Assembly: GCA_036555065.1 (NCBI GenBank)
Contig: DATBLZ010000028.1
Location: 1 to 64,000, forward strand
Direction: 5' to 3'
DNA: 64,000 nucleotides
DNA from: DATBLZ01 sp036555065
GTDB taxonomy: Bacteria > Pseudomonadota > Gammaproteobacteria > Steroidobacterales > Rariloculaceae
The notes below the pieces were generated by a model. The model was not told the DNA's origin and ran no database searches. It worked only from the letters and a program-made list of their open reading frames with translations. The translations under genes were made by a program, and so were the position numbers. How positions within the stretch are numbered: the stretch's first letter is position 1; every line of letters starts with the position of its first letter. Shown here piece by piece: positions 41,539-49,858 of this stretch.

Positions 41539-43080
41539 TCAGAACGCCTTGGTGGCGCTGGCGTTTCGCAGGGTCTCGACGACTTTCTCGGATCCAGGAA
41601 TCGGCTGCCCACCGACGAGGCTCGACGCTTCATCGAGCGGCGAGCGGCCGCGCGCGTCGACTATGTCGACCTCCGCGCCGTGCTCGACGAGGAAGCTCGC
41701 GACGCGCGCCCAACCGCGGCCCGCCGCAGAGTAAAGAGCAGTCTGGCCGTCGCGATCCGTGATTGCGCTCGGCCTTGCGATGCGCGCTGTGCGGCTCTGG
41801 GTATCCGCGACGCGCGCGTTGATGTCGGCGCCGGCCGCGAGCAGGATCTCGAGCGAGGCAATGACCTTGTCCTCGATCTCGGGGTCGCCCTCGAAGTCGG
41901 GCGAGCGGTTCGCGCCGAAGTTGATGTTGCGCACGCCGACGCCGGCCGTGGCCATGAGCGGCGTCACGCCCATGACGTTCGGCAGATCGACATCGGCCCC
42001 GGCCGCGAGCAACGCGCGCATCGTCTCGTCGTCATGCGTGATCGCGGCGCGCAAGAGCGGCGTCGCGCCCGTCGTGAGCAAGTAATCCGTGAACCGCGCG
42101 CTGTTACCGCCGCGTCCCGGCCGATGCATGTTGAGCTGCGGATCCACTTCGACTCCCGCCGCGAGCAGGCGCTGGACGACGTCGAAGCCGGTCGTGTTGG
42201 TCGAACGCGGATGCGCCGCCTCGCGCGGCACATAAGTGTTCAAGTCGACGGCGAGATAAAGCGCCGTTCGCCCCCACCAGTCGGCATAGTGCGGATTCGC
42301 GCCTTCATCGAGCAGCACCATCGCGGTGTCGAACTCGTAGTTGTCGAGCGCGAGCATGAGCGCCGTGACGCCGTCCGGCGTCGGCCGGTCGACGTCCTCG
42401 CCTGCGGCGAGAATCGCGCGCACGCAGGCCGCGCAACCCGCGCGCGCCGCATAGAGCAGCGGCGTGAGGCCCCCGGTCGGGCGGTACTGTGCGCGCGGCT
42501 CGGAGGTGATCTGCGCGCCCCAGTCGTTCGCGGCGGCGCGCGCCTTGGGATCCGCGCCGTGCTCGAGCAAGAGCTTGACGACCTCGGGGAATGCGTCGCC
42601 GGCCGCCCACATGAGCGCCGTCTGCTCGCGCCAAAGCTCGCGCGCGTTCACGTCGGCGCCGGCATCGAGCAGCAACTTCACGACCTCGACCGATCCTGTG
42701 CGTGCCGCGAGCATCAGCGTCGTCTCGCCGTCGAGGTTCGGCGAATCGACGTCGGCGCCCGCGTCGAGCAACATTTCAACGAGCTGCGCGTTGCCGGCCT
42801 TGACGGCCTCAGCGAGCGGGCTCGAGCCGTAACGGTTCTCGACGTCCGCGTTCGCGCCACGGTCGAGCAGGCGCTCGACGAGCTCGGGATCCAGCTTGTA
42901 GACGGCCCAGTGCAGCGGCGTCGCGCCGTCGCCTTGGGGGGCGTTCACGTCGGCGCCATCGGCGATGAGCTCGAGCGCAACTGCACGGTGGCCGTTTTGG
43001 ATCGCGTCGGCGAGCGGGCTCTCGGCCGCGGCGGAAGCCGAGGCGAGCAGGCCAACGAGCGCGAGCACTGAGCCTTTCAT
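41539..43080 (-). CDS. Exported ankyrin-repeat protein
   Basis: A 513-residue protein with a signal peptide (residues 1-20, SASAAAE) and about ten ankyrin repeats. Repeat signatures such as GATPLHWAVYKLDPELVERLLDRGA, GETTLMLAARTG, GVTPLMATAGVGV and GQTALYSAAGRG run almost to the C-terminus, with longer inserts near residues 175-190, 255-310 and 370-400. Ankyrin repeats bind other proteins; the export signal places it in the periplasm or on the surface. Similar proteins occur near DUF1592/DUF1552 genes in other phyla, as here. The start is 12 bases downstream of the preceding lipoprotein gene. Confidence 0.85.
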   Translation of the reverse strand: MKGSVLALVGLLASASAAAESPLADAIQNGHRAVALELIADGADVNAPQGDGATPLHWAVYKLDPELVERLLDRGANADVENRYGSSPLAEAVKAGNAQLVEMLLDAGADVDSPNLDGETTLMLAARTGSVEVVKLLLDAGADVNARELWREQTALMWAAGDAFPEVVKLLLEHGADPKARAAANDWGAQITSEPRAQYRPTGGLTPLLYAARAGCAACVRAILAAGEDVDRPTPDGVTALMLALDNYEFDTAMVLLDEGANPHYADWWGRTALYLAVDLNTYVPREAAHPRSTNTTGFDVVQRLLAAGVEVDPQLNMHRPGRGGNSARFTDYLLTTGATPLLRAAITHDDETMRALLAAGADVDLPNVMGVTPLMATAGVGVRNINFGANRSPDFEGDPEIEDKVIASLEILLAAGADINARVADTQSRTARIARPSAITDRDGQTALYSAAGRGWARVASFLVEHGAEVDIVDARGRSPLDEASSLVGGQPIPGSEKVVETLRNASATKAF

Positions 43081-43092
43081 GGACCGCGAAAC

Positions 43093-43437
43093 TTATTGCG
43101 CCGCGGTAATTTGCTCGCAATGGAACGGATAGCTGTGATAGTCGTTGTACTGCGATAGCCACAGCATGGGCACGGCGAGGTAGTAACCGAAGACGATCGC
43201 GCCGTAATCCGGCCGCTCGTTGCGGCGGATGCGGTAGTTCTGCGCCTCACAGCCGTCCTTGCGCACGCTCACATCGATCGTCGTGAACGCGAGCTTGCGG
43301 TCGGAGTAATGGGTCTCACCCATGCCCTGGTACTCGCCATCGATGTAGATACGGGCTTCCGGATCCCAGGTCCGGATCGTCGTCGAGCTCGAGCATCCCG
43401 CGAGCAACGCCGCGGCAGCCAGAATCAAGTGTTTCAC
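43093..43437 (-). CDS. Small lipoprotein, PEGA-like
   Basis: A 114-residue lipoprotein: signal MKHLILAAAALLAGC with the lipobox LAGC (Cys15). The mature part contains ARIYIDGEYQGMGETHYSDR, a PEGA-like surface motif, then TTIDVSVRKDGCEAQNYRIRRNE. A hydrophobic stretch (YGAIVFGYYLAVPMLWL) follows. Function unknown. It is cotranscribed with the ankyrin gene, only 12 bases apart. Confidence 0.75.
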   Translation of the reverse strand: MKHLILAAAALLAGCSSSTTIRTWDPEARIYIDGEYQGMGETHYSDRKLAFTTIDVSVRKDGCEAQNYRIRRNERPDYGAIVFGYYLAVPMLWLSQYNDYHSYPFHCEQITAAQ

Positions 43438-43525
43438 TTTGGAATACCCCCGATCGGCAGATTCAACTAGTCCACCACAGTAAACCTGACGTGTACCTGA
43501 ATGGCAAGGCGCAATCCCGCCGTCG

Positions 43526-44470
43526 CTACACGATGTCGTGGGTCAGCTTGTTGTGATGCGCCCAGAATCCCTTGTGGAGCGCGTAGAGAAGACCCGCGGG
43601 ATCGTCGAACGTCCGGCCGAGTCCGTCTAACACTCCTGCCGCCAGCATATCGTCGGAGCTTTCGCCGAGCCGCACGTGCACGACCATGCGGTCGAAGAGC
43701 TCGAGCAGCATGTCGTGCTCGGCCTGCAACTCGGCGCGCCCGACGACGGGACCGTAGCTCGGGACGAACCGTGCGTCGACGTCGGTCTTCGCGAGCAAAA
43801 GCGCGAGCGAATCGACGCGCCCACCGAGCCAACCGCCCCCGAACCAGTCGAACACGGGATCGCGCGCGGGCGCCAAGACGTCGCCGACGGCGATGATGTT
43901 GAGATCCGGAAACGCCACGTAGATGTCGCCGTCGGTATGCGCCTCGATCAAGTACCCGCACTCGATCTGCCGGCCGCCGATGGTCGCCGCGTGCGTCGTG
44001 TGAAAGCTTTCTGTTGGCACCGCCGCCTCGGGCAGCGGCTTCTCGTAACGATCCTCGGTCGGGACGTAGTAGCCCGTGCTCAATCGAATGCGTGTTTTCT
44101 CGTGCGCGACGATCGCAGCGCCGCCGCGGCCGAATGTCTCGTTGCCGCCGACCTGCTCGAGATGCCAATGCGTATTGAACAGCGCCGTGACGGCTCCGCC
44201 GGGGAGCCCTTCGAGTGTCGCCACCAGGTCGTTAGTGAACGCCGTGGCGCCGCTGTCGACGAGCACTTTGCCGTCCGAGGTCGCGAGGGAAAGCACATTG
44301 CCGCCCGCGCCCGCGAGCAGCGTGAGGTCGGGCGCAATGGGCGTTGCGACGACGTTGCCGGCCGCAAAGCCGACGCTCGCAAACCGGGGCAGGGCCATGC
44401 CGGCAACACCGGCGACAACGCCGCGGAGCAACGCTCGGCGGCTCGTGGAACCGTGACCCGTGCTCGGCAT
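43526..44470 (-). CDS. Tat-exported MBL-fold protein with degenerate metal site
   Basis: A 314-residue protein. The N-terminus has a Tat-type signal (TSRRALLRGVVAGVAGMALP). The MBL fold is clear (GGNVLSLATSDGKVLVDSG, ALFNTHWHLEQVGGN, AHTDGDIYVAFPDLNIIAVGDV). The signature HxHxDH reads His101-Trp-His103-Leu-Glu105-Gln106, so the Asp and third His are replaced. The late GHG motif, normally PGHGPV, reads PSYGPVVG. Both metal sites are compromised, so it may be a binding protein or need one metal only. It follows the DUF1552 gene with 6 bases between. Confidence 0.82.
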   Translation of the reverse strand: MPSTGHGSTSRRALLRGVVAGVAGMALPRFASVGFAAGNVVATPIAPDLTLLAGAGGNVLSLATSDGKVLVDSGATAFTNDLVATLEGLPGGAVTALFNTHWHLEQVGGNETFGRGGAAIVAHEKTRIRLSTGYYVPTEDRYEKPLPEAAVPTESFHTTHAATIGGRQIECGYLIEAHTDGDIYVAFPDLNIIAVGDVLAPARDPVFDWFGGGWLGGRVDSLALLLAKTDVDARFVPSYGPVVGRAELQAEHDMLLELFDRMVVHVRLGESSDDMLAAGVLDGLGRTFDDPAGLLYALHKGFWAHHNKLTHDIV

Positions 44471-44476
44471 GTCGCC

Positions 44477-45820
44477 CTAAACGCCGGCGATCGCGCCCGT
44501 GCTGTCGGCGAAGCTCGTCATCTCGAGGCCCGCCTTGTTGAGCACGGTGAGATGCAGGTTCGTGAGCGTCGTGTATTCCGGGAGCTCGACGTGCTGGCCG
44601 CCGCGGAGCGCGCCGTTCGCGCCGCCGACCAAGATGATCGGCAACGGATAGTTGTTGTGACGGTCGCTGTTCGACATGTTCGAGCCGTACATCAGCATTG
44701 CGTGATCGAGCAATGAGCCGTCGCCGTCGGGTGTCTTCGCGAGCTTGTCGACGAATTCCGCGAATCGCTCGACGTGATAGCGTTGGATCTTCACGAGCTT
44801 CTGGATGCGCTCGAGGTTGTTCGCGTGGTGCGACACGGGGTGGAACGCGTCCGAGACGCCGATGTGGTTGTACGTTCGGTTCGTACCTTCGGCGACCATG
44901 ATGTAGGACGCTACGCGCGTGACATCCGCCTGATAGGCCAAAGCAATCAGGTCGAACATCAGCTTGACCTGCTCGTCGAAATCGGTGAGCTCGCCGATCG
45001 GCGTGTCGGGCAGCTCGATGCCGGAGAGGTCGCGGGCGGAGGCTTTCTCGACGCGCCTCTCGGTCTCGCGCACGGACTCGAGGTAGTTCTCGAGCACGAT
45101 GCGATCTTGCGGCCCCAGCGTCTGTTGGAGATCGTGCGAACGCTCATTGATCATGTCGAGGACGCTGGCTCTGCGGCGCGCGATGGTCTCGCGCTCCTCG
45201 GGCGTATCGCCCGCGCCGAAGAGCTGCACGAACACCTTGCGCGGATTGAATTCCATCGGCAACGGCGTCGTGGCATCGCGAAATGCCAGCGTCGAGCTGT
45301 AGTAACACGCGCTCGTGCCGCAGGCGGCGCTCTGGGTAGGAGTCTCCGAAGCGACCTCGAGCGAAGGCAGCACCGTCTCTTGACCAATGTGCTCGGCGAT
45401 CATTTGGTCGATCGTCGGCGCCATCATTGCGCCCGTCGCCTTTTCGGCGGGGCGCACGCCCGAGAGCCACGTCGCTGGCACGAGCGTGTGCACGGAGTTC
45501 TGCGGCGCCTTGTTCTCGAGGTTCGCGAACGAAGTGACGTAGCGCTTGTAGGTCTCGAGGGGCTCCAAGATCGGGCTCAACTTGAACGCGTCGCCCGCGC
45601 CGCTCGGCGTCCAGTGGTCCATGTCCTTGCCGAAAGCGGTGTTCCACAGGATCGCGCCGTGCGGGATATAGAAGAATCCCGCGCGGAGCTTCGGCGCTGC
45701 CGCGGTTTGTGCGAGCGCGGTCGCGGCCGGGATCATCGCATCGAGCAGCGGCAATCCGAGCGACACGCCGCCGGCCTTGAGAACCGTGCGCCTGGAAAGG
45801 TGCTTCTTGGTGAGGAACAT
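44477..45820 (-). CDS. DUF1552 family protein, Tat-exported
   Basis: A 447-residue protein. Tat signal: KKHLSRRTVLKAGGVSLGLPLLDAM. Typical DUF1552 features are GFFYIPHGAILWNTAFG, LLDHAMLMYGSNMSNSDRHNNYPLPIILVGG and the ending with HLTVLNKAGLEMTSFADSTG. The family resembles DUF1501/alkaline-phosphatase-type folds and nearly always sits beside DUF1592 genes, mostly in Planctomycetes, Verrucomicrobia and Acidobacteria. Activity unknown. It starts 2 bases after the DUF1592 stop, so the pair is one operon. Confidence 0.88.
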   Translation of the reverse strand: MFLTKKHLSRRTVLKAGGVSLGLPLLDAMIPAATALAQTAAAPKLRAGFFYIPHGAILWNTAFGKDMDHWTPSGAGDAFKLSPILEPLETYKRYVTSFANLENKAPQNSVHTLVPATWLSGVRPAEKATGAMMAPTIDQMIAEHIGQETVLPSLEVASETPTQSAACGTSACYYSSTLAFRDATTPLPMEFNPRKVFVQLFGAGDTPEERETIARRRASVLDMINERSHDLQQTLGPQDRIVLENYLESVRETERRVEKASARDLSGIELPDTPIGELTDFDEQVKLMFDLIALAYQADVTRVASYIMVAEGTNRTYNHIGVSDAFHPVSHHANNLERIQKLVKIQRYHVERFAEFVDKLAKTPDGDGSLLDHAMLMYGSNMSNSDRHNNYPLPIILVGGANGALRGGQHVELPEYTTLTNLHLTVLNKAGLEMTSFADSTGAIAGV

Positions 45821-45822
45821 AG

Positions 45823-48321
45823 CTAGTCTCCGCTCGGGCCGCTCACGCTCGCGTCGGCCACCTGGACAGCATTATCGCCGACGACGGCTTGCATACGGAA
45901 TGCGTCGCTCTGCACTATGCCCGCGACGATAGCCGAGAATCGATAGTCTTCGCCTTCTGCGGCGTGCACGACGGCACGCACCTCGGGCATGTCGTAGTAC
46001 TCGAGCTCGCGGCCGAGCGCATACATCATGAGCTTCTTGGTCAAGGCCTGCACGAACTGGTCGGGGCTCTTGAGCAGCGCCGCCGCGAGCTCCACGGGAC
46101 CGTTGATGGGGCGGCCGCCCGGAAGCGCCGTGCTCGCGTCGATCGGCGCGTGCGCGTCTTCGTCATAATCGCGCCATCGGCCCGTGGCCGTGAAATTCTC
46201 GAGTGCCAGGCCGTAGGGATCGATCGTGCCGTGACACGCGTTGCAGTTCGGCGCCTTACGGTGCTGCTCGAGCCGCGCGCGCAGCGTCTTCGGGATTTCA
46301 CCGGCGACTTGCATGAGGTTGGTCTCGACCCCAGGTGGCGGCGGCGTGGGCGGCGTGCCCATGAGCCGGTCGAGCACCCAAGCGCCGCGCAGCACCGGCG
46401 AGGTGCGGTCGCCGTACGACGTGCGCAACAACATTGCGCCCTTGCCGAGGAGCCCGTGTCGGTGCGGGTCGGCGAGCGCCACGCGCCGGAACTGCGGGCC
46501 GACGACGCCCGGCACGCCGTAGTGGCGCGCGAGACGCTCGTTCAAATACGTATAGTCCGCGGTGAGCAGCGTCCGCACGTTCTTGTCCTCGAGTAGAACG
46601 CTCGCGAGGAAGAGTCTGATTTCCTCCGCGAAGTCCTCGCGCAGGCCATCCGTGAACTCCGGGAATAGCAGCCGATCGGGCACGACCGCCTCGAGATCGT
46701 CGACGTTGAGCCAGCGCAGCGCGAATTCATCGACGAGCACCTCTGCCCTCGGATCGGCGAGCATGCGCTCGACTTGGGTAACGAGCACTTCCGGTCGGGA
46801 GAGCTCGCCCGCGGCGGCGAGGTCGAGCAGCTCCTCGTCCGGGCCCTGGCTCCAGAGAAAGAAGGAGAGCCGCGACGCGAGCTCGAAATCGTCGAGCGCG
46901 TAGCTTTGGGCAGCCGCGTCGGCGTCGCCACCGGGAACCGCATCGGCGCGCGCAGCCACGTCGCCGTCGGTGCCCGCGGGGGCGCGCGGCGCAATCGCGC
47001 GATAGAGGAAATCGGGGCTCGCGAGCACTGCGGTCACCAAGAGCTCGATCCCTTCGTCGAAGCCGCCTGGGCCGCGTCGCCCTTCCTCGTAGAACGGCAT
47101 GAGCCGATCGAGGTCCGCTTGGCCGATCGGCCGGCGAAACGCGCGCCGCGCGAGATTCACGGTGATCTGCTCCGCGCACGCGCGCTCGCGTTCGGGCACT
47201 TCGGGCTCGCAGACGAAGAGCTTGCGGCGGCTCGCCGTCGGCGAAAGCCCCGGCGACCCGTACGGTCCGATCATGTCGACGCCGCCGAAGATCCCCGGCA
47301 CGCGCGGTGCGCCCGTGAAGCTGAAGCTGTCGGCGGGATCGAACGGCGTGATCTGCTCATCGTCGAGCGCGCGCGAGCGCTCGATGAATGTGATCGCGAG
47401 TTCGTGCACGCCGGCCGTCACGGGCACCGGCATGTTCGTGAATCGCTCCATGATCTCGGCGCGTGCCGGCGCGCCGCCGCGGTCGATGAGTGCCAAGTCC
47501 TCGGGCCCGCCGACGTCGACGCGAAACACTTCGTTGCGGTCGACGAGCACGACGAGCGTGTGCCGCGTTTCCAACGAACGCGGGTAGAGCCCTGCGCCGA
47601 TATCCTTGAGCGTGAAGCGATACTCGCCGTCGGCCGGGAATGTATGCGTGAACTTGATGCCGCCGCGCGTGCCGAGCGGCATGCCGTCGACGTACGCATC
47701 CTGGTCCGCGGTCGGCCGCGGGAAGAATGCCGTTCTGACTTTGGGCTCTGGCTCGCCGACGGCGAGATGCGCGACCTCGCTCGCCGCGTTCACGTATTGC
47801 TCGACGAACGCGGGCGATGCCGAGAGCGCCGCGGCGATGTTCGTGAATCCCTCGACCTCGATCTCGGCGGGCAGGTGCTCGACGGGGTCGATCTCCACGC
47901 CGAGCAGGTCCTTGACCGCGTGGGCGTACTCGTCGCGGCTCAGGCGCTGCGCCGGGACGTAACCTACGGGCCGCTCGGCAGTGCCCGCATCGATCGAGCG
48001 CTCGAGCCACGCGACGAGCGCGTCGACGTCGTCTTGCTCCGGCTGCGGCTCGGCGGGCGGCGGCATTTGTCGTCCGCGGAGCTTACTTATGACCTGCTCG
48101 AAGATTTCGGCGTGCTCGGGCACGGATTCCGCAGAAAGCTCCTCGAAGCTCAATTCACCGGCGCGGTCGACGGAGTTGTGGCAGTCGATGCAGTAGGTTT
48201 TGAGCATTCCCCAACGCTCCCGCTCGCGGGCGTGCTCGAGCGCGCGCCACGAAACGGTGCCGACTGCTACGCCGGCGACCGCTGCAGAGGCCGCCGCGAG
48301 CCATTGGTGGGAGCGTTTCAC
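45823..48321 (-). CDS. DUF1592 multi-domain protein with two c-type heme motifs
   Basis: An 832-residue exported protein. From GTG at 48321 the N-terminus VKRSHQWLAAASAAVAGVAVG is a signal anchor. CIDCH (44-48) is a cytochrome-c-type heme site. The expected family order then follows: DUF1587 (RLSRDEYAHAVKDLLG), a beta insert (GGIKFTHTFPADGEYRF), DUF1595, DUF1592 (FELASRLSFFLWSQGPDEELL), DUF1588 with a second CNACH (693-697) and DUF1585 (LTKKLMMYALGRELEY). A periplasmic redox role is likely; the substrate is unknown. No ribosome site precedes the GTG, and TATACT (complement of 48329-48334) just upstream would make a leaderless message. Confidence 0.87.
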   Translation of the reverse strand: MKRSHQWLAAASAAVAGVAVGTVSWRALEHARERERWGMLKTYCIDCHNSVDRAGELSFEELSAESVPEHAEIFEQVISKLRGRQMPPPAEPQPEQDDVDALVAWLERSIDAGTAERPVGYVPAQRLSRDEYAHAVKDLLGVEIDPVEHLPAEIEVEGFTNIAAALSASPAFVEQYVNAASEVAHLAVGEPEPKVRTAFFPRPTADQDAYVDGMPLGTRGGIKFTHTFPADGEYRFTLKDIGAGLYPRSLETRHTLVVLVDRNEVFRVDVGGPEDLALIDRGGAPARAEIMERFTNMPVPVTAGVHELAITFIERSRALDDEQITPFDPADSFSFTGAPRVPGIFGGVDMIGPYGSPGLSPTASRRKLFVCEPEVPERERACAEQITVNLARRAFRRPIGQADLDRLMPFYEEGRRGPGGFDEGIELLVTAVLASPDFLYRAIAPRAPAGTDGDVAARADAVPGGDADAAAQSYALDDFELASRLSFFLWSQGPDEELLDLAAAGELSRPEVLVTQVERMLADPRAEVLVDEFALRWLNVDDLEAVVPDRLLFPEFTDGLREDFAEEIRLFLASVLLEDKNVRTLLTADYTYLNERLARHYGVPGVVGPQFRRVALADPHRHGLLGKGAMLLRTSYGDRTSPVLRGAWVLDRLMGTPPTPPPPGVETNLMQVAGEIPKTLRARLEQHRKAPNCNACHGTIDPYGLALENFTATGRWRDYDEDAHAPIDASTALPGGRPINGPVELAAALLKSPDQFVQALTKKLMMYALGRELEYYDMPEVRAVVHAAEGEDYRFSAIVAGIVQSDAFRMQAVVGDNAVQVADASVSGPSGD

Positions 48322-48377
48322 GGTGACTAGTATATAGGCTCCAAAGCGGCGGCCATGCTCGCCGGGGCGGAGGCGCG

Positions 48378-49811
48378 ATGATCTCGTTCGACGTGCGGCA
48401 GGTACCAAGAGTAGCGGCCGTTATCGCATGGCTTGCGGTGACCGTCGTGCCGCTCGCGGCAGTCTCGCAGCCGCCGTTCGAGCCCGTCGCTCGCGACGAG
48501 CAGGAGCGGCAGATCATCGACCAATTGCAGCGGATAGAGGCCGAGGATGGTCCCAATTCGCCGGACTCGATCGATCTCTGGAAGGCGCTGGGCCTCTTGT
48601 ATCAGGAAAGCGGAGACGATGCTCTGGCCGGAGCGGCCACCGAGCGAGCTCTACAAATCGTTCGCATGAGCTACGGCGTCTATTCGCTCGAGCAAGCGCC
48701 GTTGATCCAACAATTGATCCGGGCCGATGAAGCGAGCGGCAACTATGCGGGTGCCTGGGAGCGCGAGCAGGAGCTGCTGACGCTCATGAGGCGCCATCCG
48801 GATGACATGCGGACGGTGCCGGTTTTGCGCGAGATCGGCGCCGGGCGGTTGGACGTCGTCGATCGATATCTTGCCGGGGAGCGGCCGCCGCAGATCGCGC
48901 TCGGCTGTTACTACGACTGGTCGCGCAGCGATACTGCTGGCAATTGCCAATCTGGGAGCAGGCGCGACGCGGTTCGGGCGCTCGTTTACGACGCCCAGCG
49001 CAACTACGCCGACGCAATCGCAGTGATCCTCCGCAATGAGCTCTATTCCAGCGAGGAGCTTCGCGAGCTCGAGCAGGAGCTCGCCCGCAGCAGCGATCTG
49101 ATTCGGTACTACAATGAGATCGACCCGCTCGATCCCGATCTCGACCTCTTTCTTCCCCCACCTGTCGTGCGCAACAAGGAGCCGTGGCGAAGCACGGTCG
49201 ATGCGCTGCTTCTCTTGGCCGACTGGGACCTCCCGGATTCGCCCGGCGCGGCCCTGGTCGAACGAGGTTGGCTCGAAGGTCGCGAAGCGGAGGTCTTTCG
49301 CACCGACGATGCCGACAATCCCTATCGGCTCGGCAGGCTCGCTTTGCAGCGCATGTTCGACTACGTGACCGAGACTTCCGCGTCGGGCCTGAATCAAGTA
49401 GATGCGATCGTCGCGCTCGCGGACTGGGACCTCTTGTACTCTCGGAACGCACTCGCGCTCGAGGAATACGCGTTGGCATACGGGTTGCTCGAGGAAACGG
49501 CCGAAGGCCAAGCGTCCATCGAAAGGATTTTCTTGGCGCAGAAACCCGTCATGCTGCCGGCGTTCTCGCCGAATCCTCTGGTTGTAGACGAGACGGCGGA
49601 AGCGACGGGATATATCGATTTCTCGTTCGAGATCACGAAATACGGAGAGAGCCGGCGTATCGAGATCGTGGATGCGACCACGAGCGCGACTGACGCCGAC
49701 AAGACCCGCGCCATCCGCCGTATATCACGCAACCGGTTCCGACCCAGGGTAATGGATGCCCGGGCCGTCGCTGCCCCGCCGGTCGTCGCGCGCTACTACT
49801 TGTACGAGTAG
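48378..49811 (+). CDS. Exported TPR-like protein with C-terminal TonB-like domain
   Basis: A 477-residue protein, not a known named family. A signal peptide (VAAVIAWLAVTVVPLAAVS) is followed by helical repeats at about 40-230 (IDLWKALGLLYQESGDDALAGAATERAL is TPR-like). A repeated phrase occurs twice, LLLADWDLPDSP and VALADWDLLYSR. The C-terminal 80 residues (GYIDFSFEITKYGESRRIEIVDATTS, RRISRNRFRPRV) match a TonB C-terminal fold as found in TonB-like cell-envelope proteins. It is divergent from the DUF1592 gene with 56 bases between starts. Confidence 0.7.
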   Translation: MISFDVRQVPRVAAVIAWLAVTVVPLAAVSQPPFEPVARDEQERQIIDQLQRIEAEDGPNSPDSIDLWKALGLLYQESGDDALAGAATERALQIVRMSYGVYSLEQAPLIQQLIRADEASGNYAGAWEREQELLTLMRRHPDDMRTVPVLREIGAGRLDVVDRYLAGERPPQIALGCYYDWSRSDTAGNCQSGSRRDAVRALVYDAQRNYADAIAVILRNELYSSEELRELEQELARSSDLIRYYNEIDPLDPDLDLFLPPPVVRNKEPWRSTVDALLLLADWDLPDSPGAALVERGWLEGREAEVFRTDDADNPYRLGRLALQRMFDYVTETSASGLNQVDAIVALADWDLLYSRNALALEEYALAYGLLEETAEGQASIERIFLAQKPVMLPAFSPNPLVVDETAEATGYIDFSFEITKYGESRRIEIVDATTSATDADKTRAIRRISRNRFRPRVMDARAVAAPPVVARYYLYE

Positions 49812-49858
49812 TGCCGCATCCCTGGTGCTAGGATTGTCCGCTCCAGGGGGCACGATCG

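Noticed and set aside
41680..43071. Long plus-strand frame (463 codons) opposite the ankyrin gene
   Set aside because: Arg/Glu-rich mirror of the ankyrin codons; no motif, and the minus strand has a signal peptide and repeats.
41539..43080. Tandem repeat or CRISPR-like periodicity
   Set aside because: The periodicity of about 33 codons comes from ankyrin repeats, not from identical direct DNA repeats.
46774..48330. Long plus-strand frame (518 codons) opposite the DUF1592 gene
   Set aside because: A GC-bias shadow; the minus strand carries two CxxCH motifs and the family domains.
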